From the NCBI GenBank assembly GCA_035690885.1, contig DASSKC010000116.1, forward strand, positions 8,436-72,435: DNA of 64,000 nt, in the 5' to 3' direction. The translations under genes and the position numbers were made by a program. The notes under the pieces are model-generated. The model saw only the letters and a list, made by a program, of their open reading frames with translations, made no database searches and was not told the DNA's origin. This stretch comes from Oleiagrimonas sp035690885. GTDB taxonomy: Bacteria; Pseudomonadota; Gammaproteobacteria; Xanthomonadales; Rhodanobacteraceae. Positions 18,792 through 27,441 of this stretch are shown here, piece by piece (position 1 is the first letter of the stretch; every line of letters begins with the position of its first letter).

Positions 18792-19928
18792 ATGAGTTCC
18801 CTGCAATTTGATATTTCGGCCACCTCGGGCGCTGCCCGGCGTGGCCGACTCGTTTTTGATCGCGGCACGGTCGAGACGCCGTGCTTCATGCCGGTCGGCA
18901 CCTATGGTTCGGTCAAGGCGATGACGCCGCGTGACCTGGGCGAGATCGGTGCCGAGATCATTCTCGGCAACACGTTTCATCTGTATTTGCGCCCCGGCCT
19001 GGACGTGATCGGCGAGTTCGGTGGCCTGCATCGGTTTGCCGGTTGGGACAAGCCGATCCTGACCGACTCGGGCGGTTTTCAGGTGTTTTCGCTGGCCAAG
19101 CGGCGCAAGCTGACCGAGGACGGCGTCACGTTTGCCTCGCCGGTGGATGGCTCGAAGGTGTTCCTGTCGCCCGAGGAGTCGATGCGCATCCAGACCGCGC
19201 TCGATTCGGACGTGGTCATGGCATTCGACGAGTGCACGCCCTACGAAGTCGACGGTGAGCCGATTTCGGTCTCGGTGGCCGAGCGCTCGATGGAGTTGTC
19301 GCTGCGCTGGGCAGCACGTTCGCGTCGAGCGTTCGACGAGCTTGGCAACCCGCATGCGCTGTTCGGCATCGTGCAGGGCGGCGTGCACGAGGCGCTGCGC
19401 CGGCGTTCGGCCGAAGGACTGGTGCAGATCGGTTTTGATGGCTATGCCCTGGGCGGGCTGGCGGTTGGCGAGCCCGAGGACGTGCGCAACCGCACGCTCG
19501 ATTTCAGCGTATCGCTGCTGCCGGCGGACCGACCGCGTTACCTGATGGGCGTGGGACGTCCCGAGGACATCGTCGAGGCGGTGCGGCGCGGCATCGACAT
19601 GTTCGACTGCGTGATGCCGACACGGCATGCGCGCAACGGCTTCCTGTTCACCGATACCGGCACCTTGCGCATCCGCAACGCCAAATTCGCCAGCGACACG
19701 CGGGTGATCGAGGAGGGATGTGATTGTTACGCCTGCGCCGGGGGCTTCAGCCGTGCCTATCTGCGCCATCTGGACCGCTGCAACGAGATCCTGGGCGCAC
19801 AACTGGCCACCATCCACAACCTGCGCCATTACCAGCGCCTGATGGCCGGGTTGCGCGAGGCGATTGTCGCTGATCGGCTGGATGACTTCGTTTCCGCGTT
19901 TTACGCCGCCAAGGCGGGAGCGGCGTGA
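18792..19928 (+). CDS. tgt: Queuine/preQ1 tRNA-guanine ribosyltransferase
   Basis: A 378-residue enzyme that exchanges G34 for preQ1 in GUN-anticodon tRNAs. It has the N-terminal MPVGTYGSVKAMTP segment, catalytic-pocket residues in LTDSGGFQVFSL, MGVGRPEDI, the nucleophile region FDCVMPTRHARNG, and the Zn site CDCYACAGGFSRAYLRHL. Start 18792 is preceded by AGAGAAG. It heads the usual tgt-yajC-secD-secF order. queA is not adjacent. The stop lies inside a degenerate REP-like sequence, and a hairpin repeat follows before yajC. Confidence 0.97.
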   Translation: MSSLQFDISATSGAARRGRLVFDRGTVETPCFMPVGTYGSVKAMTPRDLGEIGAEIILGNTFHLYLRPGLDVIGEFGGLHRFAGWDKPILTDSGGFQVFSLAKRRKLTEDGVTFASPVDGSKVFLSPEESMRIQTALDSDVVMAFDECTPYEVDGEPISVSVAERSMELSLRWAARSRRAFDELGNPHALFGIVQGGVHEALRRRSAEGLVQIGFDGYALGGLAVGEPEDVRNRTLDFSVSLLPADRPRYLMGVGRPEDIVEAVRRGIDMFDCVMPTRHARNGFLFTDTGTLRIRNAKFASDTRVIEEGCDCYACAGGFSRAYLRHLDRCNEILGAQLATIHNLRHYQRLMAGLREAIVADRLDDFVSAFYAAKAGAA

Positions 19929-20016
19929 AAGCCGTGCAGGTCGGGTTGAGCCGTAGGCGTAACCCGACATCTGCATCGCGCCAGCGCCTGTCGGGTTGAT
20001 GACGCCAACCCGACCT
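19917..20016. repeat. Degenerate REP head plus paired TCGGGTT hairpins
   Basis: GGAGCGGCGTGAAAGCCGTG (19917-19936) resembles the GGAGCGGCGGAAGCCGCG head and carries the tgt stop TGA. It is followed by two stem-loops with stems TCGGGTT/AACCCGA (19941-19967 and 19991-20013). The outer arms AGGTCGGGTTG and CAACCCGACCT make the whole unit an inverted pair. An inverted copy of the pair occurs at 38193-38267. Confidence 0.7.
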
Positions 20017-20125
20017 ACCCATGCCGATGGCGACAGCGCTGCATGAACGCCAGCCTCATGGCATAATTCCCGATCTTTACCTTGCCGGTTGCATCCGCAG
20101 CCGGTCTTGCCCAAGCGGAGACACC

Positions 20126-20464
20126 ATGGGTCTGTCCATTTTCAATTCGATTGCCGTTGCGGCGGCCGCACCTGCCGGCGGCGGTGGCTCTTTCTCGTTC
20201 CTGATCATCATCGTGGTCATGTTCGTGGCCATGTATTTCATGCTGATCCGTCCGCAGCAGAAGAAGCAGAAGCAGCATCGGGCCATGATCGATGCGCTGT
20301 CGGTGGGCGACGAGGTGATCACCAACGGCGGTATCGGCGGTCGCGTCGTGAAACTCAGCGAAGGCACCTTCGTCACCGTGGAGATTGCGCCGGACGTCCA
20401 GATCAAGCTGCAGCGCGCGTCGATTGCCCAGGTATTGGTCACGGGCACGTTGAAGTCGGCCTGA
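20126..20464 (+). CDS. yajC: Preprotein translocase accessory subunit YajC
   Basis: A 112-residue single-pass inner-membrane protein that associates with SecDF. A hydrophobic segment (FLIIIVVMFVAMYFMLI) is followed by the family motif RPQQKKQKQH and a soluble beta-rich domain with GDEVITNGGIGGRV. ATG 20126 has GGAG 5 bases upstream, so the upstream codons of the open frame are not used. It is the first of the yajC-secD-secF run. Confidence 0.95.
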   Translation: MGLSIFNSIAVAAAAPAGGGGSFSFLIIIVVMFVAMYFMLIRPQQKKQKQHRAMIDALSVGDEVITNGGIGGRVVKLSEGTFVTVEIAPDVQIKLQRASIAQVLVTGTLKSA

Positions 20465-20532
20465 GCAGGGGAGGCGGCTTTTGTCGCCAAGTGTTGGCCG
20501 CATCGCGGCCGTGTTTTTGACAGGTTCGACGC

Positions 20533-22410
20533 ATGAGTGATTTTCCACGCTGGAAGTACGCGTTGGTCGTCGTGGTATTGGCCCTGGGCGTGCTGTACGC
20601 GGTGCCCAACCTTTTCCCGCGCCAGCCGGCGGTACAGATATCGGCCAATCGAGGCGCAACGGTCGACAAGGCGCTGAAGGCGCGTGTCGGCAGCATCCTC
20701 GACAAGAACGGGGTGCCGGTCAAGAACATCGAGTTCAATGACGATTCCGACCAGATCCTGGCCCTGTTTGCCAATCCCGGCGTGCAGTTGAAGGCGTCCG
20801 ATACCCTGAAGAAGGCGCTCGGAGACGACTATGTCGTGGCCTTGAACCTGGCCTCGACCGTTCCGGGCTGGCTGCGTGCCATCCATGCCAACTCCATGCG
20901 TCTGGGCCTGGATCTGCAAGGCGGCGTGCACTTCCTGATGGAGGTCGACCAGGAGGCGGGACGCAAGAAGCAGCAGGAAGCCTATACCGGCAACATCCGT
21001 TCGCTGCTGCGCCAGAACGACATCCGCTATCGCAGCGTGAGCCAGTCCGAAGGCGAGGGTGTCGGCGTGGACATGGTGCTGCGTTCGGCGGCCGACCGCG
21101 ACGAGGCGGCTTCGCTGATCATCGCCAACTACCCGAAGATGCAGCTCAGCGACGGCTCCAGCAGTGACGGCCGCTACGAACTCACCGCCAGCCTGAGCGA
21201 GGATTACCTGCGCCAACTGGCGCAACGGGCCGTGCAGCAGAACGTCAGCACCTTGCGCAACCGCATCAACGAACTGGGCGTGTCCGAGCCGTTGATCCAG
21301 CAACAGGGCCAGAACCGCATCGTGGTCGAGCTGGCCGGCGTGCAGGACACCGCCGAGGCCAAGAAAATGCTCGGCGCCACCGCGACGCTGGAGTACCGCG
21401 CCGGTTACGGCACGCCGCAACAGGCCATCCAGGCCGCCAAGACCGGCATCGTGCCGCCCGAGGCGCGTCTGTATTACGGGCGTGACGGACGGCCGTACCT
21501 GCTCAGCAAAAAGGTCATCGCCACCGGCGACGAACTGGTCAATGCCACCTCGCAGCGGGACCAGCGCAGCGGCACGCCGAGTGTCTCGGTCACGCTGAAC
21601 GCGGCGGCGGCCAAGCGCATGTTCAACTTCACCTCGGCCAATGTCGGCAAACCGATGGCGGTCGTCTACAAGGAGATCGTGCCGGAAGTGAAGATGGTTG
21701 ACGGCAAGAAGGTGCACACGTCCAAGGTCACCGAAAAGGTCATCAACTACGCCACCATCCAGGGCGTTTTCAGCAACAAGTTCCAGACCACGGGGCTGGA
21801 CAGCCCCAAGGCCGCGGCCAATCTGGCCCTGCTGTTGCGCTCGGGCTCGCTGGCCGCGCCGGTGCGCATCGTCGAAGAGCGCGTGATCGGCCCCAGCCTG
21901 GGCCGCGACAACATCCACAAGGGCATCCTGGCCGTGGCCGTGGGCCTGGGCATCGTCCTGCTGGGCGCCGGCTTTTATTACAAGTTGTTCGGCATCGTTG
22001 CGGACATCGCGCTGACCTTCAACCTGATCCTGCTGATTGCCGTGATGTCGTTGGTCGGGGTCACGCTGACCATGCCGGGCATAGCCGGCATCGTGCTCAC
22101 ATTGGGCATGGCCATCGATTCGAACGTGCTCATATGCGAGCGCGTGCGTGAGGAATTACGCAACGGCTCGACGCCGCTGGCCTCGATCCGGGCCGGTTAC
22201 GAGAAGGCCTGGTCGACGATTCTCGATGCCAACGTCACTCACTTGCTGGCGGCATTGGCGCTGATGACCATGGGCTCGGGTTCGATCAAGGGCTTCGGCG
22301 TCACGTTGTTCATCGGTATCTTGACCTCGCTGTTCACCTCGGTGACGGTGACGCATGCGATTACCGCCCTTCTTCACGGCGGGCGCAAGCTCAAGCAGCT
22401 GTCGGTGTAA
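20533..22410 (+). CDS. secD: Protein translocase subunit SecD
   Basis: A 625-residue RND-type inner-membrane protein that uses the proton gradient with SecF to pull exported proteins out of SecYEG. It shows an N-terminal membrane helix, a large periplasmic P1 domain, the LGLDLQGGVHFLMEVD motif and five more C-terminal membrane segments with GIAGIVLTLGMAIDSNVLI. Start 20533 fits the first helix. It lies 15 bases before secF. Confidence 0.97.
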   Translation: MSDFPRWKYALVVVVLALGVLYAVPNLFPRQPAVQISANRGATVDKALKARVGSILDKNGVPVKNIEFNDDSDQILALFANPGVQLKASDTLKKALGDDYVVALNLASTVPGWLRAIHANSMRLGLDLQGGVHFLMEVDQEAGRKKQQEAYTGNIRSLLRQNDIRYRSVSQSEGEGVGVDMVLRSAADRDEAASLIIANYPKMQLSDGSSSDGRYELTASLSEDYLRQLAQRAVQQNVSTLRNRINELGVSEPLIQQQGQNRIVVELAGVQDTAEAKKMLGATATLEYRAGYGTPQQAIQAAKTGIVPPEARLYYGRDGRPYLLSKKVIATGDELVNATSQRDQRSGTPSVSVTLNAAAAKRMFNFTSANVGKPMAVVYKEIVPEVKMVDGKKVHTSKVTEKVINYATIQGVFSNKFQTTGLDSPKAAANLALLLRSGSLAAPVRIVEERVIGPSLGRDNIHKGILAVAVGLGIVLLGAGFYYKLFGIVADIALTFNLILLIAVMSLVGVTLTMPGIAGIVLTLGMAIDSNVLICERVREELRNGSTPLASIRAGYEKAWSTILDANVTHLLAALALMTMGSGSIKGFGVTLFIGILTSLFTSVTVTHAITALLHGGRKLKQLSV

Positions 22411-22425
22411 GGCGAGGACAAGAAC

Positions 22426-23385
22426 ATGGAAATTTTCAATCCGAACAGCAACATCCACTTCCTCCGCCTGCGCAAGTACAGCATCACCATCGCCATTTGC
22501 CTGGTGATTGTGTCGCTGGCGTTGATCATGACCCGTGGCCTCAACTACGGGCTGGATTTCACCGGCGGCGTGGTCGTGGAGGTGCAGTATCAGCAGTCGG
22601 TCGACATTGCCGATGTGCGCGCGGCGCTCGACAAGGGCGGCTTCACGCACTCGGTGGTGCAGCCGCTGGGTGGCACGCATGACGTGTCCATCCGCCTGCA
22701 GCCCAAGGACGATCCGGCGGCAGTGGAGGACGGCAAGGTCAATGTCGACAAGATCGCCAATGACGTATTGACCGCCTTGCAGGCGGCCGGCGAGAAGGCC
22801 ACGATCAAGCAGCACAGCTTCGTCGGGCCGGAGGTGGGCGCGTCGCTGCGCACCAAGGGCATATACGCCACGATCTTCGTGATCATCTTCATCATGGCGT
22901 ACCTGTGGTTTCGCTTCGAGCGACGCTTCGCGATCGCCGCGGTGCTGACCGAAGTCCACGATGCACTGGTGACGGTCGGTGTTTACGCGTTGACCCAGCA
23001 CACGTTCGACCTGACCGTGCTGGCGTCGGTGATGGCCGTGGTCGGCTACTCGGTCAACGACAAGGTGGTCGTGTTCGACCGTGTGCGCGAGTTGTTCCGA
23101 CTGGTGCGCAAGCCCGATTCGGAAGACATCCTCAATCGGTCGATCAACACCACGTTGTCCAGAACCATCATGACCTCGCTGCTGACCGGCATCAGCATGG
23201 TGTCGCTGTACTTCATCGGTGGGCCGGTGGTGCACGGTTTTGCCATCACCATGATCATCGGCATCATCGTCGGCACCTTGTCCTCGATCTTCATCGCCAG
23301 CCCGATCCTGCTGTGGCTGGGCGTGTCCAAGAAGGACCTGATGCCCAAGACGCGCGACAACGCGGAGCTGTCGCGCCGACCCTGA
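22426..23385 (+). CDS. secF: Protein translocase subunit SecF
   Basis: A 319-residue partner of SecD with six membrane segments. It has the N-terminal GLNYGLDFTGGVVVEVQY motif, a periplasmic loop and the conserved MAVVGYSVNDKVVVFDRVRE region that carries the transmembrane Asp/Arg proton path. The gene is tightly linked to secD and is followed by an intrinsic terminator, which closes the tgt-yajC-secDF unit. Confidence 0.97.
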   Translation: MEIFNPNSNIHFLRLRKYSITIAICLVIVSLALIMTRGLNYGLDFTGGVVVEVQYQQSVDIADVRAALDKGGFTHSVVQPLGGTHDVSIRLQPKDDPAAVEDGKVNVDKIANDVLTALQAAGEKATIKQHSFVGPEVGASLRTKGIYATIFVIIFIMAYLWFRFERRFAIAAVLTEVHDALVTVGVYALTQHTFDLTVLASVMAVVGYSVNDKVVVFDRVRELFRLVRKPDSEDILNRSINTTLSRTIMTSLLTGISMVSLYFIGGPVVHGFAITMIIGIIVGTLSSIFIASPILLWLGVSKKDLMPKTRDNAELSRRP

Positions 23386-23407
23386 GGTGTTTCTCGGAAC
23401 CGGTAAA

Positions 23408-23440
23408 GCAAAGGGGCCGCGATCGCGGCCCCTTGCTTTT
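23408..23440 (+). terminator. Intrinsic terminator after secF
   Basis: A perfect stem of AAGGGGCCGC and GCGGCCCCTT with a GATC loop, followed by GCTTTT. It begins about 25 bases after the secF stop. Confidence 0.9.
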
Positions 23441-23526
23441 GCAGCCCGGCAGATTTCTGCGGCCCATGCACCTGGGTTAGACTTTCGCCTGTCGTGTGCG
23501 CCTGATCGTCAAAGGAGTGGTTTCAC

Positions 23527-24951
23527 GTGGCTGACAAGCTTGTACCCGTCATTTTGTCTGGTGGCTCCGGGACCCGGTTGTGGCCGTTGTCGCGCTCAGG
23601 GCATCCCAAGCAGTTCCTGGCGCTCGACGGCGAGCACTCGATGCTGCAGGCGACCTGGTTGCGCTTGCCCGGCATTGACGGGCTTGCCGCGCCGCTGGTG
23701 GTGACCAACGAGGCGCATCGTTTCATGGTTGCCGAGCAGTTGCGTCAGGTCGGCGGCGAGCCGCAGGCCATCGTGCTCGAACCGGTCGGCCGCAATACCG
23801 CGCCGGCGATTGCCGCGGCCGCCATGCAGGCGCAGGCCGATGGCCAAGACCCGCTGCTGCTGGTGTTGCCGTCCGATCATGTCGTCGGTGATGTCGAGGC
23901 GTTTCGCAATGCCGTGGTGGCCGCCACGGCAGCGGCGACCGACGGCGCGCTGGTGACCTTCGGCATCGTGCCGACGGCCGCCGAGATCGGTTATGGGTAC
24001 ATCAAGCTGGGGGCGGGCGAGGGCGTGCGCGCGGTCGAACAGTTCGTCGAAAAACCGGATGCCGAAACCGCGCGCGCATATCTCGACAGCGGTCAGTACG
24101 CGTGGAACAGCGGCATGTTCCTGATGCGCGCGTCGCGCTATCTGGATGAGTTGGGCAAGTACCGGCCGGACATTCTGGAAGCTTGTCGCAAGGCGTTCGA
24201 CGGTGCCGCCCGCGATATCGATTTCCTGCGCCTGGACAAGGCCGCGTTCGAGGCCTGCCCGTCCGACTCCATCGATTACGCCGTGATGGAGAAAACCGAC
24301 GCCGCGCGCGTGCTGCCGATCGACGTGGGCTGGAACGATGTCGGTTCCTGGGCGGCGCTGTGGCAGGTCGCCGAGCACGATGCCGACGGCAATGCGCGTC
24401 ATGGCGACGTGATCGCGCTTGATTGCCGTGACTCGTTTGCCTGGAGCGAGCGTCGCCTGATCGCCATGATCGGTCTGGACGACATGGTGGTCGTGGATAC
24501 CGACGATGCTGTGCTGGTCGCGCGCAAGGGCGACGTGCAGCGCGTGCGCGAAGTGGTCGCCAAACTGAAGAGCGAGAAGCGCGGCGAGGCGGTGTTGCAT
24601 CGCAAGGTGTATCGCCCGTGGGGTGCCTACGACTCGATCGACATGGCCGAGCGCTTCCAGGTCAAGCGCATCACCGTCAAACCCGGCGGCCAGCTCAGCC
24701 TGCAGATGCATCACCATCGTGCCGAGCACTGGGTGGTGGTCAGCGGCACGGCGCGGGTCACGCGTGGCGACGATGTGTTCCTGCTCGGCGAGAACGAGTC
24801 CACTTTCATCCCGATGGGTACCAAACACCGTCTGGAAAATCCCGGCAGGGTGCCGCTGGAGCTGATCGAGGTGCAGTCCGGCAGCTATCTCGGCGAAGAC
24901 GATATCGTGCGCTTCGAGGATGTTTACGGGCGTCAGTCACCGGCGAAGTAG
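23527..24951 (+). CDS. manC: Bifunctional mannose-1-phosphate guanylyltransferase / mannose-6-phosphate isomerase
   Basis: A 474-residue type II PMI-GMP enzyme (XanB/AlgA/ManC type) that makes mannose-1-P ready for GDP-mannose and then GDP-mannose itself, for exopolysaccharide and LPS sugars. The nucleotidyltransferase signature LSGGSGTRLWPLSR is at the N-terminus, FVEKP and WNSGMF mark the sugar site, and the C-terminal cupin PMI domain shows RPWG, QLSLQMHHHRAEHWVVVSG and GTA. The GTG start has AGGAG 9 bases upstream. It ends by overlapping the convergent amidase gene by 19 bases. Confidence 0.96.
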   Translation: MADKLVPVILSGGSGTRLWPLSRSGHPKQFLALDGEHSMLQATWLRLPGIDGLAAPLVVTNEAHRFMVAEQLRQVGGEPQAIVLEPVGRNTAPAIAAAAMQAQADGQDPLLLVLPSDHVVGDVEAFRNAVVAATAAATDGALVTFGIVPTAAEIGYGYIKLGAGEGVRAVEQFVEKPDAETARAYLDSGQYAWNSGMFLMRASRYLDELGKYRPDILEACRKAFDGAARDIDFLRLDKAAFEACPSDSIDYAVMEKTDAARVLPIDVGWNDVGSWAALWQVAEHDADGNARHGDVIALDCRDSFAWSERRLIAMIGLDDMVVVDTDDAVLVARKGDVQRVREVVAKLKSEKRGEAVLHRKVYRPWGAYDSIDMAERFQVKRITVKPGGQLSLQMHHHRAEHWVVVSGTARVTRGDDVFLLGENESTFIPMGTKHRLENPGRVPLELIEVQSGSYLGEDDIVRFEDVYGRQSPAK

Positions 24952-26615
24952 CCTGCAGGCGCAGCCGACGTGCTGGAAGCGGGTGCGGGTGCCTCGGGTT
25001 CGGGTTCGGGTACGGTGTGCAGAAAGGTCGGTCGGCGTCTGGCGTGCGTGGCCTGCTCGTAGGCGTAGGCGATGCCGATCAGGGTTGGCTCGCTCCATTT
25101 GCCGGCAAAGAACAGCATGCCCACGGGCAGGCCGTGCACGAAGCCGGCCGGTACGGTGATGGACGGATAGCCGGCGATGGCGGCCGGTCCGTAGGCTGAT
25201 GCGCCGGGGTTGTCACCGGCGACCAGGTCGATGGCCCAGATCGGGCCTTGCGCCGGCGCCAGCAGGGCATCCAGATGGTGCCTGGCCAACGCCGCATCGA
25301 TGCCTTCGGGGCCGGACAGTTTTTTCGCCTTGGCCAATGCATCCTTGTAGGCCTTGTCGGTCAGCGGACCCTTGGCTTCGGCCTTGATGAACAGGTCTTG
25401 GCCGAACCACGGCATTTCCGTAGCGGCATGTGCCTTGTTCCAGGCGATCAGATCGGCCAGCGAATGCACGGCCAGGCCTTCGCGCGTGGCAAGGTAGGCG
25501 TTGATGTCGTGCTTGAACTCGTACAGCAATATCGTGGTTTCGGCTTTGCCGTAATCGCCCAGATGTGGCAGCTTGACCGGGTCGATCACGGTGGCGCCAT
25601 GCTCGCGCAACACGGCGATGGTCTGGTCCAGCAGGTGCAGCACCTTCGGGTTGTGGCCGGCCAGCTCGCGCACCACGCCGATGCGTTTGCCGGCCAGTGC
25701 GTCGGCATCGAGAAATGCGGTGTAGTCGGTGGCGTGCTTGTCGGCGTCCACCGTGGACGGGTCACGTGGGTCGCTGCCGGCAATGGTGCTGAGCACGATG
25801 GCCGCATCGGTGACGTTGCGCGCGATCGGGCCGGCGGTGTCCTGGCTGTGGCTGATCGGCACGATGCCGGCGCGGCTGACCAGACCCACGGTCGGCTTGA
25901 TGCCGACCACGCCGTTGGCGGCAGCCGGGCAGATGATCGAGCCGTTGGTCTCGGTGCCGAGTGCGACGGTGGCAAAGCCGGCAGCGACCGCCGCGGCCGA
26001 ACCCGAGCTGGAACCACAGGCGCTGCGGTCGAGCACATACGGGTTGCGGGTCAAGCCGCCGCGCCCGCTCCAGCCACTGGTCGCGTACGAGGAGCGGAAA
26101 TTGGCCCACTCACTGAGATTGGTCTTGCCCAGGATCACCGCGCCGGCCTGGCGCAGCTTTGCGGCTACCGTCGCATCTCGCGCTGCCGGCGCACCGGTCA
26201 TGGCCAGCGAGCCGGCCGTGGTCAGCATCTTGTCGCCGGTGTCGATATTGTCCTTGAGCATCACCGGTATGCCCCACAGCGCGCCGTGCGCATGGTCCTG
26301 GCCATGTTGCTTGTCACGTTGACGGGCGATTTCCAGCGCGTCGGGATTGATTTCGATTACCGCGTTGACGGTCGGCCCGTTCTGGTCGAGCTTGACGATG
26401 CGGCGCAGGAAGTCGTGGGTCAGTTCGAGTGAATCGATTTTGCCGTTGGACATCGACTGATCAAGCGTGGTGATCGAGTCGTACCACGGTTGCGGTTGTG
26501 CGGCAGTCGAGGCGACGGCAGGTACGGTGGCTTGCCGGGCCGTGGCATGTGGCACGTGAAGCAGCATCAGCGAGGCCGTGGCGGCGGCCAGGGAAAAGGT
26601 CAGGCGTGGTTGCAT
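24933..26615 (-). CDS. Secreted amidase (amidase signature family)
   Basis: A 560-residue protein with an N-terminal signal peptide (about 27 residues ending in ATARQ) and a full amidase-signature domain. The catalytic Lys is in VMLKDNIDTGDK, and the Gly/Ser-rich signature ACGSSSGSAAAVAAG carries the cis-Ser and nucleophile Ser. TETNGSIICPA follows. Secreted members hydrolyse amides or peptide-like substrates, and the specificity is unknown. The C-terminus has a Pro/Glu/Ala-rich tail. ATG 26615 has GGGAA upstream, and the start at 26657 would add residues before the signal peptide. It converges on manC. Confidence 0.9.
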   Translation of the reverse strand: MQPRLTFSLAAATASLMLLHVPHATARQATVPAVASTAAQPQPWYDSITTLDQSMSNGKIDSLELTHDFLRRIVKLDQNGPTVNAVIEINPDALEIARQRDKQHGQDHAHGALWGIPVMLKDNIDTGDKMLTTAGSLAMTGAPAARDATVAAKLRQAGAVILGKTNLSEWANFRSSYATSGWSGRGGLTRNPYVLDRSACGSSSGSAAAVAAGFATVALGTETNGSIICPAAANGVVGIKPTVGLVSRAGIVPISHSQDTAGPIARNVTDAAIVLSTIAGSDPRDPSTVDADKHATDYTAFLDADALAGKRIGVVRELAGHNPKVLHLLDQTIAVLREHGATVIDPVKLPHLGDYGKAETTILLYEFKHDINAYLATREGLAVHSLADLIAWNKAHAATEMPWFGQDLFIKAEAKGPLTDKAYKDALAKAKKLSGPEGIDAALARHHLDALLAPAQGPIWAIDLVAGDNPGASAYGPAAIAGYPSITVPAGFVHGLPVGMLFFAGKWSEPTLIGIAYAYEQATHARRRPTFLHTVPEPEPEAPAPASSTSAAPAGYFAGD

Positions 26616-26730
26616 GGGGGTTCCCGTTGCGGCGACGTGTCGCGCAGGCGCATCCATGGTAGCGGCTGTGTCGGCGCTACACTATTTGTGCAGTAGCGTT
26701 GCATGTTGCAAAAGGGCGAGGAGTTGATCC

Positions 26731-27441
26731 ATGGTGTGGTCGGGCAAATGCTGGCAATGGGCCGTCATGGCGATGCTGGGTGGATGTCTGCTGGCCGGTA
26801 CCGCCCGGGCGGACAAGGTGCCCGACACCTTGCAGCAGCGCATTGCCGCGTGCACGAGTTGCCACGGCAAGCACGGCCAGGGTGGCGGCGACGGCTTCAA
26901 TCCGCGCCTGGCCGGAAAGCCGGCGCTGTACCTGTATCACCAGTTGCTCAATTTTCGTGACGGGCGCCGGCATTACCCGATGATGCGGCACATGGTGACC
27001 GGGTTGCCGGAAGCCTATTTACGCGAAATTGCCGATTATTTTGCCGCCCAGGAGCCAGTCTGGCCGCAGCCGGAACCGTCATCGTTGCCGCAAGCGGTGC
27101 TGCAAAAGGGGCGCAATCTGGTCATGCACGGCGATCCGGCGCGAAACGTGCCGGCCTGTGCCGCGTGCCACGGCAAGCGCCTGACCGGGCTGGAGCCGGC
27201 GATTCCACCCCTGGTCGGTTTGCCCGCGGCCTACGTCACCAATCAACTGGGCGCGTGGCGTGGCGGCACGCGGCATGCCATGGCGCCCGACTGCATGGCC
27301 AAAGTGGCCTCGCGCCTGACGCCGCAGCAGATCACCGCCGTGGCGGCATGGCTGTCCTCGCAACCGGTGCCCGAAGATACGCGACCGGCACCCGTCGGTT
27401 CCATGCGCTTGCCCCTCAAGTGCGGGGGGATGACGCCATGA
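26731..27441 (+). CDS. Di-haem cytochrome c, secreted
   Basis: A 236-residue periplasmic c-type cytochrome with a signal peptide ending near TARA and two CxxCH haem sites (CTSCH near residue 41 and CAACH near 147), each in a class I cytochrome domain similar to cytochrome c4-like proteins. His-Met ligation is plausible, since each half carries Met residues, but the axial Met is not assigned. The start has GAGGAG 8 bases upstream. The stop overlaps the start of the next cytochrome gene as ATGA, so the two are coupled. Likely role: passing electrons from a periplasmic dehydrogenase to a terminal oxidase. Confidence 0.92.
   Translation: MVWSGKCWQWAVMAMLGGCLLAGTARADKVPDTLQQRIAACTSCHGKHGQGGGDGFNPRLAGKPALYLYHQLLNFRDGRRHYPMMRHMVTGLPEAYLREIADYFAAQEPVWPQPEPSSLPQAVLQKGRNLVMHGDPARNVPACAACHGKRLTGLEPAIPPLVGLPAAYVTNQLGAWRGGTRHAMAPDCMAKVASRLTPQQITAVAAWLSSQPVPEDTRPAPVGSMRLPLKCGGMTP

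Noticed and set aside
17973..20114. A 713-codon minus-strand frame across coaD, the lipoprotein and tgt
   Set aside because: It spans three real genes and their gaps antisense, with no recognisable domain.
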